Assembly (NCBI RefSeq): GCF_019880205.1
Contig: NZ_CP082292.1
Coordinates: forward strand, 1,240,001 to 1,304,000
Reading direction: 5' to 3'
Source: Pantoea alfalfae
GTDB lineage: Bacteria; Pseudomonadota; Gammaproteobacteria; Enterobacterales; Enterobacteriaceae
Length of the DNA stretch: 64,000 bases
Positions 1-9,033 of this stretch are shown here, one piece after another (the first letter of the stretch is position 1; each line of letters starts with the position of its first letter). Under the pieces are notes generated by a model that did no database searches, had not been told where the DNA came from, and worked only from the letters and a program-made list of their open reading frames with translations. Both the position numbers and the translations under genes were made by a program.

Positions 1-1
1 A

Positions 2-832
2 GCGGTTTATGTCACTGAAGCAGGCCAGCTTTCGACCCGTCAGTGTGCTGAAAACCCAAAAAGCAATCCGTGCCTGTTCGAGTATGTCTACTTTGCGCGT
101 CCGGACTCCTTCCTGGACAAGATTTCGGTCTACAGCGCCCGTGTCCGCATGGGCACCAAGCTGGGCGAGAAAATTGCCCGCGAGTGGGAAGATCTCGATA
201 TCGACGTCGTGATTCCGATTCCGGAAACCTCTACCGATATCGCGCTGGAAATCGCCCGTATTCTTGACAAGCCTTATCGCCAGGGCTTCGTGAAAAACCG
301 TTACGTTGGTCGTACCTTTATCATGCCAGGCCAGCAGTTACGCCGCAGCGCGGTGCGCCGCAAGCTCAACGCGAACCGCGCTGAATTCCGTGATAAAAAT
401 GTGCTGCTGGTGGATGACTCTATCGTACGCGGTACCACCTCAGAGCAGATCATTGAGATGGCGCGTGAAGCGGGTGCGAAACGGGTTTACCTGGCCTCAG
501 CGGCACCGGAAATTCGTTTCCCGAACGTCTACGGCATCGATATGCCGAGCGCCACGGAACTGATTGCGCACGGCCGCGAAGTCGAAGAGATTCGACAGCT
601 GATTAAAGCCGATGCACTGATTTTCCAGGACCTCGACGATCTGATCGAAGCGGTGCGTGAGGAGAATCCGGACATTGCACAATTTGAGTGCTCGGTGTTC
701 AACGGCATTTACGTGACGAAAGATGTCGACCAGCAGTATCTGGAGTATCTGGAGTCGCTGCGTAATGACGATGCCAAAGCGCTTCAGCGCCAGAACGAAG
801 TCGAAAACCTTGAGCTGCACAACGAAGGCTGA
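2..832 (+). CDS. purF: Amidophosphoribosyltransferase, C-terminal part (5' end outside window)
   Basis: PurF catalyses the first committed step of de novo purine synthesis: PRPP plus glutamine gives 5-phosphoribosylamine. The frame is already open at base 2 and ends at TGA 830-832, so about 276 codons are present and the N-terminal glutaminase domain is outside the window. The visible part covers the phosphoribosyltransferase domain. The PRPP-binding motif [14 protein letters not shown] lies near 400-440, and the C-terminus [12 protein letters not shown] matches E. coli PurF closely. Next comes ubiX, as in E. coli, with an intrinsic terminator between them. The truncation is only the window edge. 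Identification is by recalled sequence similarity and is very secure. Confidence 0.97.
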   Translation, partial: AVYVTEAGQLSTRQCAENPKSNPCLFEYVYFARPDSFLDKISVYSARVRMGTKLGEKIAREWEDLDIDVVIPIPETSTDIALEIARILDKPYRQGFVKNRYVGRTFIMPGQQLRRSAVRRKLNANRAEFRDKNVLLVDDSIVRGTTSEQIIEMAREAGAKRVYLASAAPEIRFPNVYGIDMPSATELIAHGREVEEIRQLIKADALIFQDLDDLIEAVREENPDIAQFECSVFNGIYVTKDVDQQYLEYLESLRNDDAKALQRQNEVENLELHNEG

Positions 833-857
833 TATCCACCCATAATCGGGCAGCATA

Positions 858-890
858 AAACAGGGCGGGAGCAATCCCGCCCTGTTTGTT
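858..890 (+). terminator. Rho-independent terminator after purF
   Basis: A 13-bp perfect stem (858-870 with 875-887), a GCAA loop and a T-rich tail directly follow the purF stop. It should end the purF transcript before ubiX. Confidence 0.85.
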
Positions 891-945
891 TTCAGAAACC
901 CGCTGGCCGCGTATGATGGCCCATTGGCTGACATAAGGTTGGAAT

Positions 946-1515
946 ATGAAACGACTCATCATTGGCATCTCTGGCGCAAGCGGGGTGATCTATGGCGTGC
1001 GCATGCTGCAGGTGTTGCAGCAGGTGGAAGAGGTAGAAACACATCTGGTCATGAGTCAGGCGGCGCGTCAGACGCTGGGGCTGGAGAGCGACTATTCGCT
1101 GCGTGACGTGCAGGCGCTGGCCGATGTGGTGCATGACGTGCGCGATATTGCAGCAAATATCTCATCTGGATCGTTTAAAACGCTGGGCATGGCGATTTTA
1201 CCCTGCTCAATGAAAACGCTCTCTGGCATCGTCCACAGTTACAGTGACTCGTTGCTGACCCGTGCGGCTGACGTAGTGTTAAAAGAGCAGCGTAAGCTGG
1301 TGTTGTGCGTACGCGAAACCCCGCTGCATGTCGGCCACCTGCGGATGATGACCACCGCGGCCGAACTGGGTGCCATTATCATGCCGCCCGTGCCGGCATT
1401 TTATCATCGGCCTGAAACCATCGATCAGCTCATCGACCAGACTGTTAATCGGGTAATCGATCAGTTCGATATCGAATTACCGGAAGATCTCTTTATGCGC
1501 TGGCAGGGTGCATAA
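946..1515 (+). CDS. ubiX: Flavin prenyltransferase UbiX
   Basis: UbiX attaches a dimethylallyl group to FMN, making the prenylated flavin cofactor used by the decarboxylase UbiD in ubiquinone synthesis. The 189-residue protein has the usual family length. It shows the N-terminal flavoprotein loop GISGASG (residues 8-14), the SSGSF segment, and the C-terminal signature PPVPAFYHRP. The end, LPEDLFMRWQGA, is nearly identical to E. coli UbiX. The ATG at 946 is preceded by AAGG at a suitable distance. It has its own transcription unit after the purF terminator and is followed by the regulatory region of hisJ. Confidence 0.96.
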   Translation: MKRLIIGISGASGVIYGVRMLQVLQQVEEVETHLVMSQAARQTLGLESDYSLRDVQALADVVHDVRDIAANISSGSFKTLGMAILPCSMKTLSGIVHSYSDSLLTRAADVVLKEQRKLVLCVRETPLHVGHLRMMTTAAELGAIIMPPVPAFYHRPETIDQLIDQTVNRVIDQFDIELPEDLFMRWQGA

Positions 1516-1527
1516 AGTTCCCCTGGC

Positions 1528-1542
1528 GCACTTATTTAGTGC
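1528..1542. promoter_or_regulatory. Probable NtrC-binding site upstream of hisJ
   Basis: GCACT-TATTT-AGTGC is a perfect inverted repeat that fits the NtrC pattern GCACY-N5-RGTGC. It lies about 155 bp upstream of the sigma54 promoter, a normal enhancer distance. A second, weaker half site (GCACCAAAAG) lies near 1579-1588. The match is seen in the sequence; NtrC control is inferred. Confidence 0.65.
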
Positions 1543-1695
1543 ATAAGCGCGCCTCGGATCACTCTTCGTGCATTTGACGCACCAAAAGTTAACAACGTCG
1601 CTTTTTCTCGTTTACTTCACTGCTATATTCCCCTCACAAACTCAGCGTTTTCGCCTGTCTGTCATCACGTTAACGGCGTGGATAACTTGCAGAAC

Positions 1696-1711
1696 TGGCA
1701 TGAAACATGCA
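1696..1711 (+). promoter_or_regulatory. Sigma54-dependent (-24/-12) promoter for hisJ
   Basis: TGGCATGAAACATGCA carries the GG and GC elements with the spacing required for RpoN holoenzyme (consensus TGGCAC-N5-TTGCA). It lies about 65 bp before the hisJ start and downstream of an NtrC-like site. In Salmonella the related argT promoter is known to be sigma54/NtrC controlled. Here argT is absent and the signal sits in front of hisJ. Confidence 0.7.
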
Positions 1712-1774
1712 AATTACTTTGCGCAAACACATCACGAACCACATAACAAAAAGCACTTCACTTGAGGGTAATCT

Positions 1775-2557
1775 ATGAAAAAGCGTGTTCTGGCTCTTTC
1801 CCTGATGCTGGGCTTAACCAGTGCTGCCAGCGTCTTTGCGGCAGTTCCGGGTTCAATCCGTATCGGCACAGATCCAACTTACCCACCGTTTGAGTCGAAA
1901 GACGCGCAAGGCAAGTTAGTAGGCTTCGATATCGACCTCGCTAACGAAATCTGTAAACGCATTCATACCCAATGTACCTACGTTGAAAGCGACTTTGATG
2001 CGCTAATCCCCTCGCTGAAAGCGAAGAAAATTGATGCCATCATCTCCTCACTTTCCATCACAGCAAAACGTCAGGAAGAGATCGCCTTCTCGGAAAAACT
2101 CTATGCGGCGAACGCGCGTTTAGTCGCACCGAAGGGATCGAAAATTGAGCCGACCATTGAGTCGCTGAAAGGCAAAAACATCGGTCTGCTGCAGGGCACC
2201 ACCCAGGAAACCTACGCCAATCAGAACTGGCGGCCAAAAGGGGTGAACGTTACGCCTTATGCTAACCAGGATCTGGTCTATCAGGATCTGAATGCCGGTC
2301 GTATTGATGCTGCCTTCCAGGATGAAGTGCAGGCCAGCGAAGGATTCCTGAAGCAGCCGGTCGGTAAAAATTACGCCTTCGCGGGTCCGGCCGTGAAAGA
2401 TGACAAGATTTTTGGCGTCGGTACCGGCATGGGACTGCGTAAAGATGACAGCGAACTGAAAGCCGCCATCGACAAAGCTTTTGCTGATATACGTAAAGAT
2501 GGCACTTACGACAAGATTGCGAAGAAATACTTCGATTTCAATGTGTACGGCGACTAA
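1775..2557 (+). CDS. hisJ: Periplasmic histidine/basic amino acid-binding protein HisJ
   Basis: This is the soluble receptor of the histidine ABC transporter, which captures histidine (and lysine, arginine or ornithine more weakly) in the periplasm for HisQMP. The 260-residue precursor has a Sec signal peptide: KKR, a hydrophobic stretch to about residue 20, then SVFA cleavage before AVPG. The mature start [16 protein letters not shown], the [13 protein letters not shown] segment and the C-terminal [11 protein letters not shown] are typical of the family and closest to HisJ. E. coli has both argT and hisJ here; only one receptor gene is present, so this protein may serve all basic amino acids. 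The start has a GAGG ribosome site (1763-1766). Confidence 0.93.
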   Translation: MKKRVLALSLMLGLTSAASVFAAVPGSIRIGTDPTYPPFESKDAQGKLVGFDIDLANEICKRIHTQCTYVESDFDALIPSLKAKKIDAIISSLSITAKRQEEIAFSEKLYAANARLVAPKGSKIEPTIESLKGKNIGLLQGTTQETYANQNWRPKGVNVTPYANQDLVYQDLNAGRIDAAFQDEVQASEGFLKQPVGKNYAFAGPAVKDDKIFGVGTGMGLRKDDSELKAAIDKAFADIRKDGTYDKIAKKYFDFNVYGD

Positions 2558-2683
2558 TCATCCTGTCGCTTTACCCGCTGTGACCCGGCTGCCGTTGTGT
2601 CGGGCCTGAGCTGGTTCTGCCTGGCGCGGAAACCGGACAGGCTTTCTGGCGTATGGCATTCACACAGGAGAGGTAAGGCTAAA

Positions 2684-2720
2684 CTGCCCGTCAATCACTG
2701 GCGGGCAGCGTTTCGTTTTC
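2684..2720 (+). terminator. Hairpin (attenuator-like) between hisJ and hisQ
   Basis: CTGCCCG (2684-2690) pairs with CGGGCAG (2702-2708), followed by a T-rich stretch to 2720, inside the 185-bp hisJ-hisQ gap. It could stop some transcripts or protect the hisJ mRNA 3' end, so that receptor exceeds membrane subunits. Function is inferred. Confidence 0.5.
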
Positions 2721-2742
2721 ACCCCACGACAGGACCCTCTCG

Positions 2743-3432
2743 ATGCTGTATGGCTATTCTGATGTAATTCTCCGGGGCACGCTGGTGACGCTGGAGCTGG
2801 CGCTCACCTCCGTCGTGCTGGCAGTGCTGCTGGGCCTGATAGGCGCAGGCGCGAAACTGTCGCGCAGCCGGCCACTGGCGATGATTTTTGAAGGCTACAC
2901 CACGCTGATTCGTGGTGTGCCAGACCTCGTACTCATGCTGCTGATCTTCTATGGTCTGCAGATTGTCCTCAACCAGGTCACCGACGCACTGGGCATGGCG
3001 CAGTTTGATATCGACCCGATGGTTGCTGGTATCATCACGCTCGGCTTTATCTATGGTGCTTACTTCACCGAAACGTTCCGTGGCGCCTTTATGGCGGTGC
3101 CAAAAGGGCAGATTGAAGCGGCTACTGCGTTTGGCTTTACCGGCGCGCAGGTGTTCCGCCGCATTCTGTTTCCGGCCATGATGCGCTATGCGCTGCCGGG
3201 CATCGGAAATAACTGGCAGGTGATCCTGAAAGCTACCGCGCTGGTTTCGCTGCTGGGGCTGGAAGATGTGGTGAAGGCAACGCAGCTGGCGGGGAAAAGT
3301 ACCTGGCAGCCGTTCTACTTCGCCATTGTCGCCGGTGTGATCTATCTGGTGTTCACTACGCTGTCGAACGGCGTGCTGTGGTGGCTGAACCGCCGCTATA
3401 CGGTCGGTGTGAAGAGGGCGAGTTATGATTGA
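2743..3432 (+). CDS. hisQ: Histidine ABC transporter permease HisQ
   Basis: HisQ is one of the two inner-membrane subunits that form the HisQM channel. The 229-residue protein has several hydrophobic segments, including one early around residues 18-38 and one near the C-terminus. It carries the EAA loop that contacts the ATPase, near AAATAFGFTGAQVFRRI... (split by the glycine, around residues 125-142). The N-terminus MLYGYSDVILRG and C-terminus RRYTVGVKRA match E. coli HisQ. hisQ overlaps hisM by 8 bp, which implies translational coupling. Confidence 0.95.
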   Translation: MLYGYSDVILRGTLVTLELALTSVVLAVLLGLIGAGAKLSRSRPLAMIFEGYTTLIRGVPDLVLMLLIFYGLQIVLNQVTDALGMAQFDIDPMVAGIITLGFIYGAYFTETFRGAFMAVPKGQIEAATAFGFTGAQVFRRILFPAMMRYALPGIGNNWQVILKATALVSLLGLEDVVKATQLAGKSTWQPFYFAIVAGVIYLVFTTLSNGVLWWLNRRYTVGVKRASYD

Positions 3433-4141
3433 GATTATTCAGGAATACTGGAAATCGCTGCTCTGGACGGACGGCTATCGTTTTACCGGTGTGGCTATCA
3501 CCCTGTGGCTGTTAATTCTCTCCGTCACCATTGGCGGCTGTCTGGCCATTCTGCTGGCGATAGCCCGGGTTTCGCCAAACCGTTTTATCAGCTTTCCGGT
3601 CTGGCTCTTTACCTACGTCTTTCGCGGCACGCCGCTCTATGTGCAGCTGCTGGTGTTCTACTCCGGCATGTACACGCTGGAGATTGTGAAAGGCACTGAA
3701 CTGCTGAATGCCTTTTTCCGCAGTGGTCTGAACTGTACGCTGCTCGCCTTCACCCTCAACACCTGCGCCTACACCACGGAAATTTTTGCCGGTGCGATTC
3801 GCTCGGTGCCACACGGTGAAATTGAGGCGGCACGGGCGTACGGCTTCTCTACTTTTAAACTTTATCGCTGCATTATCCTGCCATCGGCGCTGCGTACGGC
3901 ACTGCCGGCCTACAGCAACGAAGTGATTCTGATGCTGCACTCCACGGCGCTGGCCTTCACCGCCACCGTGCCGGATCTGCTGAAAATCGCGCGGGATATT
4001 AACTCGGCGACCTATCAGCCGTTTACCGCCTTTGGTCTGGCGGCTGTGTTGTACCTGATTATCTCTTACGTGTTGATCAGCCTGTTCCGCCTGGCGGAAC
4101 GTCGCTGGCTGGCCCACGTGAAACCCTCTTCATCGCATTGA
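3425..4141 (+). CDS. hisM: Histidine ABC transporter permease HisM
   Basis: HisM is the partner permease of HisQ in the inner membrane. It has 238 residues, the usual length. It shows the conserved [18 protein letters not shown] start, the [11 protein letters not shown] segment, and the EAA loop at [19 protein letters not shown] (about residues 137-155). Its ATG lies inside the end of hisQ, and its stop TGA (4139-4141) lies 8 bp before hisP. This compact spacing supports one hisQMP transcript. Confidence 0.95.
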   Translation: MIEIIQEYWKSLLWTDGYRFTGVAITLWLLILSVTIGGCLAILLAIARVSPNRFISFPVWLFTYVFRGTPLYVQLLVFYSGMYTLEIVKGTELLNAFFRSGLNCTLLAFTLNTCAYTTEIFAGAIRSVPHGEIEAARAYGFSTFKLYRCIILPSALRTALPAYSNEVILMLHSTALAFTATVPDLLKIARDINSATYQPFTAFGLAAVLYLIISYVLISLFRLAERRWLAHVKPSSSH

Positions 4142-4149
4142 GAAGAACT

Positions 4150-4923
4150 ATGGCTGACAATAAATTAAGCGTCACCGAATTGCATAAACGTTACGGTGAA
4201 CATGAAGTGCTGAAAGGGGTCTCGTTAACTGCTAAAGCGGGCGATGTGATTAGTATCATTGGATCGTCCGGTTCAGGGAAAAGTACCTTTTTACGCTGCA
4301 TTAACTTCCTCGAAAAACCGAGTGAAGGCAGCATCATGGTGAATAACCAACAAATTACCTTAGTCCGTGACAAAGATGGTCAGCTCAAAGTGGCTGACAA
4401 AGAGCAGCTGCGCGCGTTACGTACCAGCCTGACCATGGTGTTCCAGCACTTTAATCTGTGGAGTCACATGACCGTGCTGGAAAACGTGATGGAAGCGCCG
4501 ATTCAGGTGCTGGGGCTGAGCAAAGCGGCGGCGCGTGAGCGTGCCATCAAATACCTCGATAAAGTCGGGATTGATGCGCGGGCGCAGGCAAAATATCCGG
4601 TGCACCTTTCTGGTGGTCAGCAGCAGCGTGTGTCGATTGCGCGCGCGCTGGCGATGGAGCCAGAAGTGTTGCTGTTTGACGAACCCACTTCGGCGCTTGA
4701 TCCGGAACTGGTCGGGGAAGTACTGCGCATCATGCAGAAGCTGGCGGAAGAAGGAAAAACTATGGTGGTGGTGACCCACGAGATGGAGTTTGCCCGTCAC
4801 GTCTCAAATCACGTGATTTTCCTGCATCAGGGAAAAATCGAAGAGCAGGGTCCGCCTGCGGAGGTGTTCGGCAGCCCGAAAAGTCCGCGTTTACAGCAGT
4901 TCCTCAAGGGATCACTGAAGTAA
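4150..4923 (+). CDS. hisP: Histidine ABC transporter ATP-binding protein HisP
   Basis: HisP is the cytoplasmic ATPase that powers the HisQM channel. The chosen ATG at 4150 gives 257 residues, exactly the E. coli length; an in-frame TTG at 4138 is possible but unlikely. Walker A (GSSGSGKST, residues 38-46), the ABC signature LSGGQQQRV, Walker [10 protein letters not shown] and the switch histidine in VVVTHEME are all intact. The ribosome site is modest (AGAAG), consistent with coupling to hisM. No clear terminator follows in the 80 bp before the convergent dalR-like gene. Confidence 0.96.
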   Translation: MADNKLSVTELHKRYGEHEVLKGVSLTAKAGDVISIIGSSGSGKSTFLRCINFLEKPSEGSIMVNNQQITLVRDKDGQLKVADKEQLRALRTSLTMVFQHFNLWSHMTVLENVMEAPIQVLGLSKAAARERAIKYLDKVGIDARAQAKYPVHLSGGQQQRVSIARALAMEPEVLLFDEPTSALDPELVGEVLRIMQKLAEEGKTMVVVTHEMEFARHVSNHVIFLHQGKIEEQGPPAEVFGSPKSPRLQQFLKGSLK

Positions 4924-5003
4924 CGGTTATCGGGGAGGACAGGTGCGGGAAGCAGGACTCCGGCGTTACGTGCCCTGCGCCGGTACGCTGCCTGCCCGCT
5001 GCT

Positions 5004-5951
5004 TCACGTCTGCAGTAACTTCAGCGCCGTGTCCTCATCGGTCACCAGACCCGATACCCAGCCGCCCTGTAAGGCGGCTCGGATCGCCGGGTACTTGCGT
5101 TCGCTACCGGCAAAGCCAATGATTTTGCGTTGTGTCTGACTTTCCAGATGCACGCTGGTCAGGAGTTCATCCGTTTCCCCCCACACGCGTTCACCCTGCT
5201 GATTGAAAAAGTGACCGAGCATCTCGCCTGCGACGCCACGCGCATTCAGCGCCTCAACCTGCGCATCGGTAATAAATCCCTCGGCGTTCAGTGGACAGCC
5301 TGGCATCACTTCGCCAATCCCGACAAAGGCTACGTCTGCCCGTAAGGCGCGTTCGGTGACGCGCTGGTAGACCTTATGCTGCACCCACATCGCTTTATCC
5401 TCAGGCGTGTCGGCGTAGAGGGGGGCCGGAATAAAGAAATACTTACCCTGCATCTTTTCGGCCATCTTTAGCGGGACATCATAACGTGTTCCGGAATCAT
5501 CCCGCGCGATGGCGCCAATCATCGAAACGCAATGATGCTGCGGGCGATCCACCCAGGGTAACGCGTCGATGATAGAGCGTAAGGTTTTACCGGAACCAAT
5601 ACCAAAGACCTGTGGCGCTTCCTCACTGATGAACTGTGCCATCACCGCCGCCCCTTCGACTGCCAGCATTTGCTGAATGGCATCCTCGTTCAGACTGGCC
5701 GAGGGCACGACGCGACAGAGATCCAGACCAAACTTCTCCTTGACCTCACGCGCCAGCTGCAGACAGTGCGTGACGGGATGATCGATTTTTACGTTTACCA
5801 TGCCCATTTCACGAGCACTGGATACCAGACGCTGCGCCACCTGGCGCGATAATCCCAGTGCCTGCGCAATCTCCTGCTGTGTCACGCCCGCAACGTAATA
5901 CATCCACGCGGCACGCGCGGCCAGCTCCTGCTTTTTCTCTTCTCTGCTCAT
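5004..5951 (-). CDS. dalR: SorC/DeoR-type sugar-binding regulator (DalR-like)
   Basis: This is a probable transcription factor of the adjacent D-arabinitol operon. An N-terminal helix-turn-helix is visible at about residues 20-50 (VTQQEIAQALGLSRQVAQRL). It is followed by a SorC-type sugar-phosphate-binding domain of about 255 residues, with features such as FGIGSGKTLRSI and FVGIGEVMPGCPLN. ATG 5951 is preferred over the adjoining GTG 5954. The gene is divergent from dalD, and the 190-bp gap holds repeated GGGCAAA(A/T)GCCC palindromes that are likely operators. The symbol rests on context with dalDKT; another polyol inducer cannot be excluded. Confidence 0.75.
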   Translation of the reverse strand: MSREEKKQELAARAAWMYYVAGVTQQEIAQALGLSRQVAQRLVSSAREMGMVNVKIDHPVTHCLQLAREVKEKFGLDLCRVVPSASLNEDAIQQMLAVEGAAVMAQFISEEAPQVFGIGSGKTLRSIIDALPWVDRPQHHCVSMIGAIARDDSGTRYDVPLKMAEKMQGKYFFIPAPLYADTPEDKAMWVQHKVYQRVTERALRADVAFVGIGEVMPGCPLNAEGFITDAQVEALNARGVAGEMLGHFFNQQGERVWGETDELLTSVHLESQTQRKIIGFAGSERKYPAIRAALQGGWVSGLVTDEDTALKLLQT

Positions 5952-6012
5952 CACGCTGTTCCGTCGAATTCAGGGAGACATCTTAACGCGAGCCGTGCAA
6001 AAAGCGCTAATC

Positions 6013-6024
6013 GGGCAAAAGCCC
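6013..6024. promoter_or_regulatory. Candidate operator 1 of the arabinitol regulator
   Basis: GGGCAAAAGCCC, an inverted repeat in the dalR-dalD intergenic region. A near-identical copy lies 89 bp downstream, so one regulator may bind both and loop the DNA. Binding is inferred. Confidence 0.5.
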
Positions 6025-6101
6025 AATAAAAGAGCAAAAGCATTATTTGTGACAGAGCTCGCAGAAGGGTCTGCGTGATGAACACTATGCTAACGGCTAT
6101 C

Positions 6102-6113
6102 GGGCAAATGCCC
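6102..6113. promoter_or_regulatory. Candidate operator 2 of the arabinitol regulator
   Basis: GGGCAAATGCCC, 32 bp before the dalD start and a second copy of the palindrome at 6013. A partial third copy (GGCAAATG) follows at 6122-6129. The position close to the start suits repression. Confidence 0.5.
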
Positions 6114-6145
6114 CTCATCGTGGCAAATGTTTAATTGAGGCGATT

Positions 6146-7534
6146 ATGACCAATCAATCCGTGTGGATGCATATCGGCGCAGGATCTTTTCATCGGGCAC
6201 ATCAGGCGTGGTATCTGCATCAGTTGCGTAAGCAGGGCGACGAAAGCTGGGGCATCGCGCTGGGCAATATCCGCCAGGACGCCGCGCCGCTGCTTGATCA
6301 GCTCGCGCAGCAGCAGGGCGAATATGTGCTGGAAACCGTGACGCCTGAAGGTGAGCGCGACTATGAAACCATCACGTCGCTGCGCAAAATTTTGCCCTGG
6401 GACAGCGACATCAGCGCGCTGATTGAGCAGGGCGCGCGTGCGGAAACGCGTGTGATTAGCTTCACCGTGACTGAAGCAGGCTACTACCTGACGCCCGCGT
6501 TTACGCTGGATCTCAGTCAGGCGGACGTGAAGGCCGATCTGGGTGGCGATATCCGCACCCTCTACGGCGCACTCAGCCGCATTCTGACAGAGCGAGTTGC
6601 CGAGGGCGGGGCACCGGTCACGCTGCTGAACTGCGACAATCTGCGGCACAATGGTGAGCGTTTTCGTGACGCCTTCCTGGCGTTTCTGACTGCCAAAGGC
6701 GATACCACGCTGGCCGACTGGGTGCGTGCACAGACCCGTTCACCGAATACCATGGTCGATCGCATAACGCCGCGACCCACCCCGCAGGTGGCCGAACGCG
6801 TGCAGGCGGCGACCGGCAAACAGGATGGCGCAGCAGTAATGGCCGAATCTTTTATTCAGTGGGTCATTGAGGATGATTTCATTGCCGGACGCCCGGCACT
6901 GGAAAAGGCGGGCGTAGAGCTGGTGGAATCGGTGCTGCCGTGGGAAGAAGCGAAAATTCGCATCCTCAATGCGACCCATGCCGCGATTGCCTGGGCGGGC
7001 ACGCTGATTGGGCTGAACTATATTGATGAGAGCACCCGTCATCCGGCCATTTATCAACTGGCGCACGACTACGTGACCCAGGATGTCATTCCCTCACTTT
7101 CGCCCAGCCCGCTCGATCTGGCGGATTATCGCGATGTGGTGCTGGCCCGCTTCAGTAATCCCTATATTCAGGACACCAATCAGCGCGTCGGTGCCGATGG
7201 CTTGTCCAAAATTCCCGGCATGGTGACGCCAACCCTGCAGGCGTGTTACCAGCGCGGCGTGCAGCCGGCCGCAACGGCGGTGATCCCGGCACTCTTCTTC
7301 CTGTTTATGCAGCGTTGGGCCAGTGACGACTTACCCTATCCCTATCAGGATGGTGCGCTTCAGGTCGAAACGCTGCGTAAACAGTTTGCCAGCGCCGATC
7401 CGCTCCGTGCGTTCCTGAGCGATCGCGCGCTGTTTGCGGAACTGGCGTCCGATAGGGCGTTTCATGAGCTGGTGACGCGCCGGGTGACGAGTCTGCAGCA
7501 GTGGCTGAAGCAGCCTGAACTGGCGGCGGTGTAA
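6146..7534 (+). CDS. dalD: D-arabinitol 4-dehydrogenase (mannitol dehydrogenase family)
   Basis: It oxidises a pentitol, most likely D-arabinitol to D-xylulose, with NAD. The 462-residue protein starts with the nucleotide-binding segment [11 protein letters not shown] and keeps the polyol dehydrogenase catalytic pattern K-x4-N-x2-H (K270, N275, H278 in [14 protein letters not shown]). The closest recalled relative is Klebsiella DalD, whose neighbours are the same as here: a xylulokinase 2 bp downstream and an MFS permease. The exact substrate (D-arabinitol rather than mannitol or ribitol) follows from this context and is not proven. Confidence 0.85.
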   Translation: MTNQSVWMHIGAGSFHRAHQAWYLHQLRKQGDESWGIALGNIRQDAAPLLDQLAQQQGEYVLETVTPEGERDYETITSLRKILPWDSDISALIEQGARAETRVISFTVTEAGYYLTPAFTLDLSQADVKADLGGDIRTLYGALSRILTERVAEGGAPVTLLNCDNLRHNGERFRDAFLAFLTAKGDTTLADWVRAQTRSPNTMVDRITPRPTPQVAERVQAATGKQDGAAVMAESFIQWVIEDDFIAGRPALEKAGVELVESVLPWEEAKIRILNATHAAIAWAGTLIGLNYIDESTRHPAIYQLAHDYVTQDVIPSLSPSPLDLADYRDVVLARFSNPYIQDTNQRVGADGLSKIPGMVTPTLQACYQRGVQPAATAVIPALFFLFMQRWASDDLPYPYQDGALQVETLRKQFASADPLRAFLSDRALFAELASDRAFHELVTRRVTSLQQWLKQPELAAV

Positions 7535-7536
7535 TC

Positions 7537-9006
7537 ATGTATCTCGGTATTGATATCGGTACTTCAGAGCTTAAAGCGCTGATCGTGAACACTCAGGGTG
7601 AGATTGTGGCGTCTCAGCACGCCACGCTCAGCGTGCAGCGTCCGCATCCTCACTGGGCAGAACAGGAACCTGAACGCTGGTGGCAAGCCTGCTGTGAGGT
7701 TCTGGCGGAATTGCGTCATCAGTTTCCTCAGGCATGGGCTGAGATTCGCGCGATAGGATTGTCCGGTCAGATGCACGGGGCCGTGCTGCTGGATGCCGGG
7801 GGCAGGGTGCTGCGTCCATGTATCCTGTGGAACGACACGCGCAGTGCACCGCAGTGTGAAAGGCTACGGAAGAGCAATCCCCGGATAATGGAAATTAGCG
7901 GCAATATGATTATGCCCGGCTTTACTTTGCCGAAACTGCACTGGGTCGCGGAACATGAGCCAGAAATCTTCAGCCGCATCAATAAGGTTCTGCTGCCGAA
8001 AGATTACCTGCGCTGGCGTCTGACCGGGCGCTTTGTCACTGAGCCTTCGGATGCTGCCGGAACGCTGTGGCTCGACGTGTCACGGCGTGACTGGTCGGAC
8101 GAACTGCTGGCCATCACCGGATTGAAGCGTTCCCAAATGCCTGAACTGGTGGAAGGCAGTGCAGTAAGTGGACATCTGCAGCCGACACTGGCGAGCGAGT
8201 GGGGCTTATCCACCTTAGTCAAGGTTGCAGGAGGCGGCGGGGACAATGCCGCGTCGGCCGTCGGGGTAGGTGCGGTGAACGCCGGGGATGCTTTTATCTC
8301 ACTGGGGACGTCCGGGGTGATTTTTGTCGTCAATGACCGTTTACAGGCGGACCCGCAATCCGGGGTGCACGCCTTTTGCCATGCGCTACCGGGCCGCTGG
8401 CATCAGATGAGTGTGATGCTCAGCGCCGCCAGTTGTCTGCGCTGGCTGTGCAATCTGCTGTCAGTGAGTGAAAGCCAGCTGATGGAGGAGATGGCACAGC
8501 TCAGTGATGGACAGCTGCGTAGCGCCCCGATTTTTTTGCCCTATCTCTCCGGGGAGCGCACCCCTCACAACGATCCTGACGCCTCCGGTGCTTTCTTCAA
8601 TCTGCGGCATGAAATGCCGCGCGCCCTGCTGGGCTATGCGGTGATTGAAGGCGTGGCATTTGGACTGGCTGATGGGGCAGAGGCGCTCGGCGAGGCCCGG
8701 CACCACATTCAGCAATACAGCCTCACCGGTGGGGGAGCGCGCAGCACGCTGTGGGCGCAATTGATTGCCGATGTGCTGCAACTGCCGGTTATTACCCACC
8801 CGGCCAGCGCCTCTGGCGCGCTGGGGGCGGCACGTCTGGCGTGGCTGGCTGAGGGCGGTGCTGAGCATGAGGTGTGTCTGAAGCCGCCAGTCCAGGCGCG
8901 CTATCAACCGAACGACGCTCGCGGAGCCGTGCTGCAACAGCGGCTGCGTCTGTTCCGGGAACTTTACATCCAGCAGCAACAGGTGCGTAACCTGCTGCCT
9001 GCATAA
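7537..9006 (+). CDS. dalK: D-xylulokinase (FGGY family)
   Basis: It phosphorylates D-xylulose, the product of the dehydrogenase, to xylulose 5-phosphate for the pentose phosphate pathway. The 489-residue protein has the FGGY kinase layout: an N-terminal phosphate loop YLGIDIGTSELKALIV, the substrate segment SGQMHGAVLL with WNDTRS, and a C-terminal ATPase half with SLTGGGARSTLWAQL. It starts 2 bp after dalD and ends 27 bp before the permease start. XylB is the closest general homologue; the dal symbol follows from operon position. Confidence 0.88.
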   Translation: MYLGIDIGTSELKALIVNTQGEIVASQHATLSVQRPHPHWAEQEPERWWQACCEVLAELRHQFPQAWAEIRAIGLSGQMHGAVLLDAGGRVLRPCILWNDTRSAPQCERLRKSNPRIMEISGNMIMPGFTLPKLHWVAEHEPEIFSRINKVLLPKDYLRWRLTGRFVTEPSDAAGTLWLDVSRRDWSDELLAITGLKRSQMPELVEGSAVSGHLQPTLASEWGLSTLVKVAGGGGDNAASAVGVGAVNAGDAFISLGTSGVIFVVNDRLQADPQSGVHAFCHALPGRWHQMSVMLSAASCLRWLCNLLSVSESQLMEEMAQLSDGQLRSAPIFLPYLSGERTPHNDPDASGAFFNLRHEMPRALLGYAVIEGVAFGLADGAEALGEARHHIQQYSLTGGGARSTLWAQLIADVLQLPVITHPASASGALGAARLAWLAEGGAEHEVCLKPPVQARYQPNDARGAVLQQRLRLFRELYIQQQQVRNLLPA

Positions 9007-9033
9007 CGACTAACCAAACAGAAGGTGATTGTG

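Noticed and set aside
1568..1765. Small frame of 65 codons in the ubiX-hisJ gap
   Set aside because: It overlaps the NtrC/sigma54 region, lacks a ribosome site and has no recognisable features.
4924..5003. Terminator between hisP and the convergent regulator gene
   Set aside because: GC-rich partial symmetries exist, but no clean stem with a T-run was found.
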